This document shows positions 34,481 to 43,336 of a stretch of DNA of 64,000 nucleotides, piece after piece. The translations under genes were made by a program, and so were the position numbers. Source of the DNA: Algoriphagus aquimarinus (GTDB taxonomy: Bacteria; Bacteroidota; Bacteroidia; Cytophagales; Cyclobacteriaceae); the NCBI RefSeq assembly GCF_900112005.1, contig NZ_FOKK01000005.1, forward strand, positions 36,773 through 100,772, in the 5' to 3' direction. Position 1 is the stretch's first letter; every line of letters starts with the position of its first letter. The notes below the pieces were generated by a model that saw only the letters and a list, made by a program, of their open reading frames with translations, was not told the DNA's origin and made no database searches.

Positions 34481-35046
34481 TCCCTGAACCCACTAAAGAA
34501 CCAATTCCTCTTCCTACTCCTTCCGGTCCTGCCAAGCCTAGTTCTTTGCAGAAGACTATTTCTATTCCCAAAAACCTAGGACATACCAAGCAACTCGCTG
34601 ACCAAAAAGCTAAAGATGAATTGCAGAATGCCAAAAGTAAGGTAAGTGAGGAAGTCGTCGAAGTAAAAGTAGAGGGGAGAGATCTCACCCAACAGATATT
34701 AGACGAGATTTTTATTTCGGTAAAGGAGCACTTTCAGAAGATTGAGAAAAGCATGGAAGTGGCAATTCTTGGGCAATCACTTAAGATGAACAATGGATCT
34801 GTTATCCTAGAGGTGATGGGACATGTACAAGAGGAGCTTGCGCTCAAGATGAAGCCTGAATTAACCAGAATTATCCGGGAAATTGGTAATGTTAATCACT
34901 TTAGAATAGAACTGGAGCTAAAAGAAGAATTAGAGTCAGAGCGCAATAAACTCTATACCAGCACTGATAAATTCAACTTTTTAAAGGATAAGCATGCTGC
35001 TTTGGGTGAATTTCAGCGGAGATTTGGCTTGGAAACGGATTTTTAA
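34465..35046 (+). CDS. dnaX: dnaX tau-specific C-terminal part, -1 frame
   Basis: The open frame that follows the A10 run, one base back from the gamma frame. It starts with a proline-rich linker (SLTQSVPEPTKEPIPLPTP) and goes on to a globular C-terminal domain ending KDKHAALGEFQRRFGLETDF, the typical end of Bacteroidota DnaX tau. The fused product would be about 573 residues. The frame has no plausible start of its own near the linker (first ATG at 34546 would give only the tail), so it must be read through a shift. It overlaps the end of the convergent DUF3078 gene by four bases. Confidence 0.82.
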   Translation, partial: SLTQSVPEPTKEPIPLPTPSGPAKPSSLQKTISIPKNLGHTKQLADQKAKDELQNAKSKVSEEVVEVKVEGRDLTQQILDEIFISVKEHFQKIEKSMEVAILGQSLKMNNGSVILEVMGHVQEELALKMKPELTRIIREIGNVNHFRIELELKEELESERNKLYTSTDKFNFLKDKHAALGEFQRRFGLETDF

Positions 35047-36035
35047 AAATCCAAGGATATCCCAAAGTTGACGAGATTCTGCAGCTGTACGGCTTGCCTG
35101 GATGTGCCGTCATCTTGTTTGATAAATACATTCTCATCATAGATCATTACCGTCTCTATCCGCGTGGATATGAACTTGTTTACCTTCATTCTGATCACAG
35201 AATTGAAGTTGACTACCATATTTCCAAATACCTCATAGTTTGAGAACAAGTTGATGTCTGACTTCCAGGTGATATTTTTCATCAATTGAATGTCCGTCAC
35301 TGAGGCGGCAAGTGAGACCCCTGCTTCAGCTCGTACATTTTCTCCTGGAGTCACACCGAATGCACCAACTCTACTGAGAGAATCGTCCAGCACTATAGTG
35401 AATCTACCCGTGAAAGGAGATAGGATTACCGAAATCTTACTTTTGTCTTTGTAGGTTTTTCGGTAGTTCAAACCCGTAGAAGATTGTACATAACCAGGCG
35501 AAAGCAAGTTTGAAATCCGGGTGCGAACTTCTACGTCACTTCCTGCTGGCCTAGAGTATTTGTAACCCGCTAGGAGCTGAGCTCTCGCGTCCAATTGAGT
35601 AGACAGGTAGAAGAATTCCGAGAGTTCTCTACCGTAGTTACTTACAAAATGGAAATTATCGTTCGTTTTTCTAGTCTTGTAATCCCTGTTATCTTGACGG
35701 TTGAATCCCATACTGAAAGTCAATTGCGTGTCCCAAACTTTTTTCTCCTTCTTGTAATTGGCAAAAAGAGTGAGGCCTGAAGTCAATGCAAATGTACTGG
35801 ATCCACCAGCTGCCCAATTGGACAAAGTGACTTGTTGAACGTTTAGATTGTAGTTTCCACCCGTTTTCCAAAAGATCTCTTTGACTGGCACATCGATAAT
35901 GAGCGAGTCTCCAAGCATCAATAGTGTGTCACCATTAATCAGTACGGTGTCGGGAATATACTGTCTATCCTGAGCCTGAATAGTGTGGCTAAAGCATAGT
36001 AGGAATAATCCGTAAATCAGGAGATACTTTGACAT
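35043..36035 (-). CDS. DUF3078-domain outer-membrane-type protein
   Basis: A 330-residue exported protein with signal peptide (LLCFSHTIQAQ). The body is repeated amphipathic beta sequence with the DUF3078 landmark VQQVTLSNWAAGGSSTFAL, followed by many alternating strands (WDTQLTFSMGFNRQDNRD, then DINLFSNYEVFGNMVVNFN) and a C-terminal aromatic strand (NLVNFGISLDF), so it is probably an outer-membrane beta barrel. Function in Bacteroidota is unknown. It lies 24 bases after the start side of the LysM transglycosylase's stop and shares its strand, so the two may be cotranscribed. Confidence 0.88.
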   Translation of the reverse strand: MSKYLLIYGLFLLCFSHTIQAQDRQYIPDTVLINGDTLLMLGDSLIIDVPVKEIFWKTGGNYNLNVQQVTLSNWAAGGSSTFALTSGLTLFANYKKEKKVWDTQLTFSMGFNRQDNRDYKTRKTNDNFHFVSNYGRELSEFFYLSTQLDARAQLLAGYKYSRPAGSDVEVRTRISNLLSPGYVQSSTGLNYRKTYKDKSKISVILSPFTGRFTIVLDDSLSRVGAFGVTPGENVRAEAGVSLAASVTDIQLMKNITWKSDINLFSNYEVFGNMVVNFNSVIRMKVNKFISTRIETVMIYDENVFIKQDDGTSRQAVQLQNLVNFGISLDF

Positions 36036-36059
36036 TTAAAAAGCTTAGGGGATTACAGA

Positions 36060-37655
36060 TCAGGGGCGAAAGATAACCAATTTCTGCCCAATGGATATGA
36101 TATTTTGAGTTCCGATATTGTTCCAATCCTTCAATTCATTGACACTCACGCCGTATCTTTTACTAATATTGAAGAGCGTATCACCGCTTGCGACAGTATG
36201 CGTAAGTCTGGTAGGAGAGGGTGCTGAAGTATTGTTTTGAATAGTAGTAGATGAAGGTTGCTGACTAACTGTCGGGCTAGGCGTCGGAGTGACCACTGCC
36301 TGTCTTGCTGGTGCAGGAGCAGTAAGTGCTACTCGTGGAATTTCCTCGCCACGCTTTCTGTGCTCTTGAAGATTCAGTACCATTCCAGCTTTTAATTCGC
36401 TGTCTCTTCTGATTCTGTTTTTAGATTTCAAGGAGGAAAGCTTGATTCCGTATTTTTGAGAGATACTCCAAAGTGTCTCACCCGGTCTTACGATGTGTGT
36501 AGCTACTTCAGCGCTGGCATTCTTTTTCTCAGTATAGTAATATTCGCCTGCTTCTATTCGCTCGCCTTTTTCAAGATCATTTAGCCTACGAAGTTTATTT
36601 TCCTTCACGCCAACTCGGTCAGAGAAGGTGCTTTGAGTAGTTGTCTGAGCAGCTTGAACTCCGTCTAGGTTGTTCACCGTGATTTGATCTGCCTGCGATG
36701 CTTTGGTAGTGTTCCCGTTAATTCTTGGGAATGAATTCGCTTGCTTGTAGACATGAGAGTTACTAGCTGTGGTTGTGGTAGTAGTAGTGGTTGTTTTTGG
36801 CTGCGATTCCGTGATGACCGCTGGTTGAATTGGAAGCGAACCATTTTTCACATACACTACGGTATAGACTCTGTCTCCAGGGATTTTACCGTTTTTTGTC
36901 CAAAGGTTGTATTCTTCTAAATGTTTTTCTGTTACCCCGTATTTTTTCGATAGTGCAGCAAGTGTAGTAGGCCCTTGCACGCGCTCTTCTACCATATAGC
37001 TTCCATTGCTAGTCAGCGTACTTGTATGGCTGCCAAATGCGATTTTATGAGCTAAAAATTTCTTGAAGTACCAATGTGTATTTCTATCTACATCGACGAC
37101 CTGTTTTCCATTGTACTGGGTTCCGAAATATGCTTTGGCTCCGCCTAACCCCATCTGGTAAGACACTAAGGCACACATCCAATTGTCAAAGGTATTGTTG
37201 TGTTTTTTCAAATAAAGCGCTGCTCCTTTGGTGGAGGAGACGATGTTTTTTCGCTCATCGATCTGGTTATCTACTCTTAGAAATACCTCTTCTGCAGTTC
37301 CTTGCTTGAACTGCCAAAATCCAACGGCATTGGAAGTGGAGACAGCATCTCCTATCAAACCACTTTCTTGAATCACAAGGTATTTCAGGTCTACAGGAAC
37401 TCCCGAGTTTTTGAGCTCTCGCTCGATTAGGGGCATATATAGGTTGACTCTATCTTGCTTTACTTTGAAATAGCTTGGGTTACGATATTGAGCATCCACA
37501 TCCAGTTGGATTTCTCTGCGAGCCTGTGGATTTATTCTTACTACTATATCTGCAAACTCCAATTCTGCTGGAACCTGCGGGATTTGAGCCAATAAATTTT
37601 GGCTTATAAAAAGTGTTAAGATGAAAAGGAGGTAAGTTATACTGTTGGTTTTCAT
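36060..37655 (-). CDS. MltD-like membrane lytic transglycosylase with LysM domains
   Basis: A 531-residue exported cell-wall hydrolase. After the signal peptide (LFISQNLLAQ) comes the SLT domain: YLVIQESGLIGDAVSTSNAVGFWQF with the catalytic Glu, then MCALVSYQMGLGGAKAYFG. A Thr-run linker (about nine threonines) and two clear LysM modules follow: THIVRPGETLWSISQKYG and THTVASGDTLFNISKRYG, and an earlier weaker one around VEERVQGPTTLAALSKKYG. LysM binds the glycan strand. It would cut peptidoglycan during growth or remodelling. Confidence 0.93.
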   Translation of the reverse strand: MKTNSITYLLFILTLFISQNLLAQIPQVPAELEFADIVVRINPQARREIQLDVDAQYRNPSYFKVKQDRVNLYMPLIERELKNSGVPVDLKYLVIQESGLIGDAVSTSNAVGFWQFKQGTAEEVFLRVDNQIDERKNIVSSTKGAALYLKKHNNTFDNWMCALVSYQMGLGGAKAYFGTQYNGKQVVDVDRNTHWYFKKFLAHKIAFGSHTSTLTSNGSYMVEERVQGPTTLAALSKKYGVTEKHLEEYNLWTKNGKIPGDRVYTVVYVKNGSLPIQPAVITESQPKTTTTTTTTTASNSHVYKQANSFPRINGNTTKASQADQITVNNLDGVQAAQTTTQSTFSDRVGVKENKLRRLNDLEKGERIEAGEYYYTEKKNASAEVATHIVRPGETLWSISQKYGIKLSSLKSKNRIRRDSELKAGMVLNLQEHRKRGEEIPRVALTAPAPARQAVVTPTPSPTVSQQPSSTTIQNNTSAPSPTRLTHTVASGDTLFNISKRYGVSVNELKDWNNIGTQNIISIGQKLVIFRP

Positions 37656-37722
37656 TCGAAAAAGGCTTTCATCGTTCGTTGCAGCCTCATTTTAGCAAAA
37701 ATGATTCCCCTTTTCTTTTCTC

Positions 37723-38367
37723 CTAGATTTTTCTTGCCATCATCACGCCATCGCGTATGGGAAGAAGGGCATTTTCTACCCTTGGATCGTTTTGAACCAT
37801 GGAGTTAAAATCCAAGATAGCTTGCGTATCCTTGTCGATTTTTTTTCCTTCTTCTACCAATATTTTTCCTGACCAAAGCACATTATCCGCTAGAATAATC
37901 CCCCCAGGATTCATCTTGTCAATGATCAGTTCGTAATACCTTGCATAGTTGTTTTTGTCTGCATCTATGAAGACCATGTCGAATGGACCTGGAAGAGTAG
38001 GGATGATTTCAATGGCGTTACCAAGTCTGTAATCAATTTGCTCTGCTAGTCCACTTTCTTCGAAAAACCCTCTTACCATCGTTTCCAGCTCATCATTGAT
38101 GTCCAGCGTAATTAATTTACCGCCTTTTCCCAATCCTCTTGCCATGCAAATTCCAGAATATCCGGTATAGGTACCGATCTCTAAAATTGTTTTTGGGTTT
38201 TGCATTTTGGTGAAAAGCTCCAGCATTTTTCCCTGCAAGTGTCCAGAGATCATGCGTGGCAACATGACTTTTGCCTGAGTTTCACGGGTGATTTTTTTCA
38301 GCAAAGTATCCTCTTCTGTACTATGGTCTTCGCAGTAGGTTAAAAGTGCAGGGTCTATGAATTCCAT
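37723..38367 (-). CDS. Class I SAM-dependent O-methyltransferase
   Basis: A 214-residue methyltransferase of the caffeoyl-CoA / catechol O-methyltransferase family. The SAM motif I is ILEIGTYTGYSGICMARGL, motif II follows as GGKLITLDINDE, and the metal/substrate motif is FDMVFIDADKNNYARYYEL with the key DADK. The C-terminal part PGGIILADNVLWSGKI is the family D-N motif. Substrate unknown. It lies two bases after the M16 protease gene, so the two form an operon. Confidence 0.95.
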   Translation of the reverse strand: MEFIDPALLTYCEDHSTEEDTLLKKITRETQAKVMLPRMISGHLQGKMLELFTKMQNPKTILEIGTYTGYSGICMARGLGKGGKLITLDINDELETMVRGFFEESGLAEQIDYRLGNAIEIIPTLPGPFDMVFIDADKNNYARYYELIIDKMNPGGIILADNVLWSGKILVEEGKKIDKDTQAILDFNSMVQNDPRVENALLPIRDGVMMARKI

Positions 38368-38369
38368 GA

Positions 38370-39599
38370 TTATTGGGGCTTATAAGTCAAGAAAGTAAGC
38401 ATATCTGGATTGAACATTTCCTGAGCAATTTCCTGAAGTTCTTCTGCTGTAGTATTTCTAATCTGATAAAATATATTTTCCAAGGGATCTACTTTTCCAT
38501 GATCAAGCAGACTTTTGCCATATACCAGCATAAGAGCAGAGTAATTTTCCTCAGCCATCGCCATCTGACCTATCGCTTGCTCCTTAGCCATGTGAAGCTG
38601 TACAGTTCCGAGCTTGGTTTTAGCCATTTTACTCATTTCTTTCAGGACGAGTGATTGAGCCTTTTGCAGCGTTTTCCCCTCTGTGCCAAAGTAAATCCCA
38701 AAAAACCCTATATCCGAAAATGGATGGTAGTTTGACTCAATGCTGTACACATAGCCATGCTTTTCGCGAAGCATAAGGTTCAATCTACTGTTCATACTCG
38801 GGCCTCCTAAGATGTTGTTTAAAAGGAAAAGTTTAAAGCGGTTTGGGTCGTAAAGTGAGAATGCGGGTCGTCCAATCGCACAAAGTGACTGACTTACATC
38901 CCGCTCTTGAATTTTTACTTTTGGAGTATAATTACTGAAATCACTCCTCACGTACAGACTTCTTTTGCTCTGAATTTGCGACAAAGGACCTTCTATCCCT
39001 CGCAGTGCTTTCTGAAAGGAGATGTTTCCAACTACAGAGAATATCAACCTGGACGTATCTAAGCGGGTAGAGATAAAGTCGAAGAAATCCTGTTGTGTAA
39101 AGCTTCCGACTGTCTGTTCGGTTCCCAGGATATTCCTGCCTAAAGCATGATTTTCAAAGACCAACTCATCCAGTTCATCCTGAATAGCATCATCCGGAGA
39201 ATCTCGGTACATGGCCATTTCTTCGAGGATGACTTGGCGCTCTTTTTCTATCTGTTTTTCAGGGAAAGTACTGTTGAATGTAATGTCAAAGAGTAGTTCG
39301 GCAGCTTTATTATAATGCTCCTTTAGGGTAGAAGCGTAGAAGCATACTTTCTCTTTGGTGGTGTAGGCATTTAGTTCTCCGCCCAGTGATTCTAAGCGGT
39401 TGAGTATATGGAAGGTTTTGCGCTTCTTGGTGCCTTTGAAGGCCATATGTTCCCAGAAATGGGCTAGACCTTCCTGCTCTTTGGTCTCATCTCTACTCCC
39501 TATGTCTAATATAAATCCGCAGTGAACTAGTCTGGTATGGGTAACTTCCTGATGAACAATCCGAATGCCGTTACTAAGTTCTTTGATGTTTAATTCCAT
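38370..39599 (-). CDS. M16-family zinc metalloprotease
   Basis: A 409-residue peptidase of the pitrilysin/processing-peptidase M16B family. The inverted zinc site H-x-x-E-H is H47-F-W-E50-H51 in GLAHFWEHMAFKGT, with the downstream third ligand in the segment ERQVILEEMAMYRDSPDD (E at VILEEM). The second half lacks the zinc site, as usual. The role of single-domain M16B enzymes in bacteria is general peptide processing; no special target is suggested. It is the first gene of a two-gene operon with the methyltransferase. Confidence 0.94.
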   Translation of the reverse strand: MELNIKELSNGIRIVHQEVTHTRLVHCGFILDIGSRDETKEQEGLAHFWEHMAFKGTKKRKTFHILNRLESLGGELNAYTTKEKVCFYASTLKEHYNKAAELLFDITFNSTFPEKQIEKERQVILEEMAMYRDSPDDAIQDELDELVFENHALGRNILGTEQTVGSFTQQDFFDFISTRLDTSRLIFSVVGNISFQKALRGIEGPLSQIQSKRSLYVRSDFSNYTPKVKIQERDVSQSLCAIGRPAFSLYDPNRFKLFLLNNILGGPSMNSRLNLMLREKHGYVYSIESNYHPFSDIGFFGIYFGTEGKTLQKAQSLVLKEMSKMAKTKLGTVQLHMAKEQAIGQMAMAEENYSALMLVYGKSLLDHGKVDPLENIFYQIRNTTAEELQEIAQEMFNPDMLTFLTYKPQ

Positions 39600-39976
39600 G
39601 CTTTAATTTACCCTTTCGGTAATATACAAAGTAAAGCAGGAAATTGGTTCCAGTTGAATTTCTAACCAGATTTTCGCGGTATAATTAGTAACTTTCCATT
39701 TCAGAATCAGAAAAAATCTATGAATTCTAGTCAGCATAAGGCATGTGTATCTCAGACACACAATCCCCTTTGCTTCGTCACAGGGCAGGATTTAACTAAT
39801 GAAATCCAATATTTATATCCGCTTTTCTGCCAGTATAGCGACATATGCATCATAGAATTTGGTAAACTCGAGCATTGATCCCACTTCGGTCACCCGTCTT
39901 CGGTCTTCCAGCCAGTAAACCAAAGCAAATAAGGGCTAATGGGATCATTGCGGATAATCACAAAAAATATAAACAG
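39600..39976. other. Intergenic region between divergent genes, nothing identified
   Basis: A 377-base gap between the M16 protease and the aminopeptidase genes, which point away from each other. The open frame that runs back from the aminopeptidase to 39875 has no conserved sequence. No clear promoter or operator palindrome was seen. Confidence 0.5.
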
Positions 39977-41269
39977 ATGAAATATCAACCTCTTTCTAGT
40001 TCACTTTACATCAAGAATCGTGAGAAATTTTGCTACAAGCTCACAGAAAGTAGCGTAGCGATTTTCAATTCTAATGACATCATGCCTACCAATGCTGATG
40101 GGACTATGCGCTTTCGTCAGAATAATGATTTATTCTACCTCACCGGAATAGATCAGGAAGAAACCATTTTATTGTTAGCTCCAGATTGTCCTAATCCTCA
40201 CATGCGTGAAGTGCTTTTTCTGCGTGAAACGAATGAGCATATTGCGATTTGGGAAGGACATAAGTACACGAAGGAAGAAGCTGAAGCGACTTCTGGGATC
40301 AAGAACATACAGTGGCTAGCCAATTTTGATCAGGTCTTCAATACGGTAATGGCACTTTGCTGCAATGTCTACCTTAATACCAACGAGCATTTGCGTGCTG
40401 GGGTAGTGGTAGAGACTCAGGATGCTAGATTCATCAAGGAATGTAAAACGAAGTTCCCTCTTCATACTTATCATCGCGCTGCTCCTATCATGCACGAGTT
40501 GAGAGGGGTGAAAGAACAGGAAGAAATCAATCAGCTTCAAATCGCTTGTGATATTACTGACAAAGGTTTTAGAAGAATCTTGTCCTTTGTCAAGCCAGGA
40601 GTGACGGAATATGAAATCGAAGCAGAATACCTGCATGAGTTTGTGAGAAATAGAAGCAATGGCTTTGCTTACCAGCCGATCATCGCTTCTGGAGCATCTG
40701 CCTGCGTATTGCATTACATTGAGAATCACAAGGAGTGTATAGCTGGCGAAATGCTACTGATGGATGTGGGTGCTGAATATGGTAATTACAATGCAGATAT
40801 GACGCGTACCATTCCTGTGAGCGGAAGATTCACGGAGAGACAACGTGCGGTGTATGATGCAGTTTTACGTGTACAGAAGGAAGCTTCGCAAATATTAAGA
40901 ATTGGCACTAATATTCAGGATTACCACAAGGAAGTTGGGCTGATTATGCAAAGCGAATTAGTGGATTTGGGCTTAATTGATCAGACCGATATTAAAAACC
41001 AAGACGCTGCTTGGCCTGCTTACAAAAAGTATTTCATGCATGGCACCTCTCATCATTTGGGACTGGATGTGCATGACGTAGGAACTATGCATGGACCGAT
41101 CATGCCAGGCATGGTGTTTACAGTAGAACCTGGGATATATATTCAGGAGGAGGGTCTTGGGATTAGACTGGAGAACAACATCGTGATTCAGGAAGGCAAA
41201 GGGTATTTTGACCTGATGCGAAACATCCCAGTAGAAGCTGAGGAGATTGAGGAGTTGATGAATAGTTAA
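39977..41269 (+). CDS. pepP: Xaa-Pro aminopeptidase (M24B, AMP-P type)
   Basis: A 430-residue metallopeptidase that removes N-terminal residues before proline. The ATG at 39977 gives MKYQPLSSSLYIKNREKF, the usual N-domain; the frame from 39875 has 34 extra residues of no family. N-domain RFRQNNDLFYLTGI is typical. C-domain metal ligands: LLMDVGAEYGNYNADMTRT (two Asp), FMHGTSHHLGLDVHD (His), VFTVEPGIYI (Glu) and GLGIRLENNI (Glu). Cytosolic peptide recycling is the expected role. A 13-bp stem terminator follows. Confidence 0.95.
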   Translation: MKYQPLSSSLYIKNREKFCYKLTESSVAIFNSNDIMPTNADGTMRFRQNNDLFYLTGIDQEETILLLAPDCPNPHMREVLFLRETNEHIAIWEGHKYTKEEAEATSGIKNIQWLANFDQVFNTVMALCCNVYLNTNEHLRAGVVVETQDARFIKECKTKFPLHTYHRAAPIMHELRGVKEQEEINQLQIACDITDKGFRRILSFVKPGVTEYEIEAEYLHEFVRNRSNGFAYQPIIASGASACVLHYIENHKECIAGEMLLMDVGAEYGNYNADMTRTIPVSGRFTERQRAVYDAVLRVQKEASQILRIGTNIQDYHKEVGLIMQSELVDLGLIDQTDIKNQDAAWPAYKKYFMHGTSHHLGLDVHDVGTMHGPIMPGMVFTVEPGIYIQEEGLGIRLENNIVIQEGKGYFDLMRNIPVEAEEIEELMNS

Positions 41270-41285
41270 TAGAATTTAAAATAAT

Positions 41286-41328
41286 CACTGCATAGTCCCT
41301 TGTCCTAGATGATTTGGGCTATGCAGTG
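41286..41328. terminator. Terminator after pepP
   Basis: Arms CACTGCATAGTCC (41286-41298) and GGGCTATGCAGTG (41316-41328) pair with one G-T, followed by a short T-containing tract, 16 bases past the stop. Confidence 0.7.
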
Positions 41329-41402
41329 TTTGGAATATTTGCCCTAAAATTCTTTAATTGCTATTTCAAATACCAAGTTCAGGTACAATTAAGGATTCTT
41401 AG

Positions 41403-41996
41403 ATGAAAGGTGAAGTAGAAGATGCGATGTGGGTAGAAGACCTTAGGTCGGGCTCAGAAGAAGCATTTACTTTTTTGTACACCAAGTATTCCAAGAAAAT
41501 CTACCACACTTCCCGAAAAATGAAACTGGATCATGAGGATGCGGAAGGAGTAGTGCAGGAGACTTTTATCAAGATTTGGAAAAATAGAGAGCGATTGGAT
41601 CCCTCCTTGAGCTTCAATGCTTACTTACTAGCTATCCTCAAATCGCTGGTGATTCGACTTGTCCAGCAGAATGCTAGAAAATCCCTTCAAAAAACTGAAT
41701 TAATGTCCACAGGTAGTGATGCTCATAATTCTACAGAGGATGACTTTATTTATGCAGAAATGCTGGAAGCTTCGCTAAAGGAGGTGAATAACCTTCCACC
41801 TAGACAGCGACAGATTTTTTTATTGAAAAGGGTGGAATTACTCTCTCTGGATGAGATTGCTGACCAACTGCATATTTCTAAGAAAACAGTTAAAAATCAA
41901 TTAGTAGAAGCGAATAAGTACTTGAAGTCCAAGATTTCAGAGCGGGATATTATTCCTATTGTGATTTTGTGGCTATCGACTATGGGCGAATTGTAG
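41403..41996 (+). CDS. ECF sigma-70 family RNA polymerase sigma factor
   Basis: A 197-residue extracytoplasmic-function sigma factor of the FecI-like Bacteroidota type. Region 2 is seen as FTFLYTKYSKKIYHTSRKM and DAEGVVQETFIKIWKNRERL, and region 4 as LPPRQRQIFLLKRVELLSLDEI with HISKKTVKNQLVEAN, the helix-turn-helix. The short hydrophobic C-terminus (IVILWLSTMGEL) is common in this group. It is followed by FecR, SusC and SusD, so it likely directs transcription of that locus when the SusC N-terminal signal reaches FecR. Confidence 0.95.
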   Translation: MKGEVEDAMWVEDLRSGSEEAFTFLYTKYSKKIYHTSRKMKLDHEDAEGVVQETFIKIWKNRERLDPSLSFNAYLLAILKSLVIRLVQQNARKSLQKTELMSTGSDAHNSTEDDFIYAEMLEASLKEVNNLPPRQRQIFLLKRVELLSLDEIADQLHISKKTVKNQLVEANKYLKSKISERDIIPIVILWLSTMGEL

Positions 41997-42085
41997 TAGT
42001 AGTTTATTAGGTGGAATTCCTTCGAGGAAAAATAATTAAGATTTTTTCACATTTCTCCGGGACTTTTGCGGACCTCAGGTCTATA

Positions 42086-42093
42086 TACTTTTG
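42086..42093 (+). promoter_or_regulatory. Putative promoter -7 element in the sigma/FecR gap
   Basis: TACTTTTG fits TAnnTTTG; a TTG at 42066-42068 is 17 bases upstream, slightly shorter than the usual 19-21. It lies 128 bases before the FecR start, and so could start a FecR-SusCD transcript separate from the sigma gene. Confidence 0.4.
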
Positions 42094-42220
42094 AACCCAA
42101 AATATGTAATAGGAAATCTGTTACGAATTAAGACTACCTGAAATCATTAAGTTGATATACTTGTGGCTTTTATTCTCCTACGAATTCTAATTCATATTCC
42201 GGGTTAACTAAATAAACCTA

Positions 42221-43255
42221 ATGGATAAGAATAGACAGTTTGAGGATTTTTTTGATGGGAAAATGCCCGAGTCAGATGCGAAAGTGTTTTGTGCTTGGCT
42301 GAATACTGAGGAAGGCACCTCTTTTTTAGATTCTAAAATTAATTCTGACTGGAACAGCAAGCGTGTAGTCGGAGACTATGCAGATTGGAACGGTCAATCC
42401 CTTCTAGATAAAATCAATGTTGAGAAAGTAAAAGCTAAGACGCGAAAGCTCGACAGTAACTACCGCAGAGAGGTACATAGAACAACTAAACGACATATAC
42501 CTTCTTGGGTAAGTGTAGCAGCCATCGTGACACTGGTCATTTTGGTTCCTCTAGTTTTTTTCAAATTAACGAATACTCCTGAGCCTACCCAGCAGGAACT
42601 TCCTTCCAAAGTAATCACAAGAAGTAATCCCTCCGGCGTAAAATCAAAATTTCAGCTTCCAGATGGCTCCTTGGTATCACTAAATTCTGAAAGTTCAGTG
42701 GTGTATCAGGAAGACTTCGCAGTCAATAGAAATATTGAGCTAATAGGCGAGGCATACATCACCGTGGCAAAAGACAGTTTGCATCCCTTCATTATCAAAA
42801 GTCTTGGGTTGAACACAGAAGCGCTCGGGACTATTTTTAATATCAAAGCTTATGAAAATGAGAATAGCGTGGAGGTGTTGCTAGTCGAGGGAAAAGTGAA
42901 AGTGGATAAGGGAGAGAGTGATGAGGCTCTAATTCTATTACCGGGTGAAAAAGCAGTTTTGACTAGTAGTAAGGGTGGATTTGAGAAAAGAAAAGGAGAT
43001 GTCAGACGTGATACGCAATGGACTGAAGGTGTTTTAGAATTCCGAAACTTGGGTTTCAAGGAGATTTTCAAGCGACTTGAGCGCTGGTATGGAGTGAAGA
43101 TCGAGGTGAAAGGAAGTCTGTCCACAGCTAAGGGATTGGGCAAATTCCAAGAAGGAGAGACTTTAGAAAATGTACTGGACGTGCTGAGCTATTCCACGTT
43201 TTTCAAGTATGAAATAAATAAGGATACTGTCTATGTTGATTTTACTAGAGAGTAA
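42221..43255 (+). CDS. FecR-family anti-sigma factor
   Basis: A 344-residue FecR family protein with a cytoplasmic N-terminal part, one membrane helix (SWVSVAAIVTLVILVPLVFF, about 96-115), and the periplasmic FecR domain: KFQLPDGSLVSLNSESSVVY, then IELIGEAYITVAKDSLHPF and VEVLLVEGKVKVDKG. The C-terminal DUF4974 domain follows with GVLEFRNLGFKEIFKRLERW. It should hold the ECF sigma factor inactive until the SusC STN domain signals that substrate is being imported. Confidence 0.95.
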   Translation: MDKNRQFEDFFDGKMPESDAKVFCAWLNTEEGTSFLDSKINSDWNSKRVVGDYADWNGQSLLDKINVEKVKAKTRKLDSNYRREVHRTTKRHIPSWVSVAAIVTLVILVPLVFFKLTNTPEPTQQELPSKVITRSNPSGVKSKFQLPDGSLVSLNSESSVVYQEDFAVNRNIELIGEAYITVAKDSLHPFIIKSLGLNTEALGTIFNIKAYENENSVEVLLVEGKVKVDKGESDEALILLPGEKAVLTSSKGGFEKRKGDVRRDTQWTEGVLEFRNLGFKEIFKRLERWYGVKIEVKGSLSTAKGLGKFQEGETLENVLDVLSYSTFFKYEINKDTVYVDFTRE

Positions 43256-43336
43256 TCTTCAGTCAAGTAGAGCTATATAGAAGTGATAAGTAAGAGTGAA
43301 AAATGCAATTAATAAACCTACAATAAATGATGTACT

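Noticed and set aside
34546..35046. A separate gene starting at the ATG at 34546
   Set aside because: The frame is open further upstream and its sequence is the DnaX tau C-terminus; it is better explained by a frameshift.
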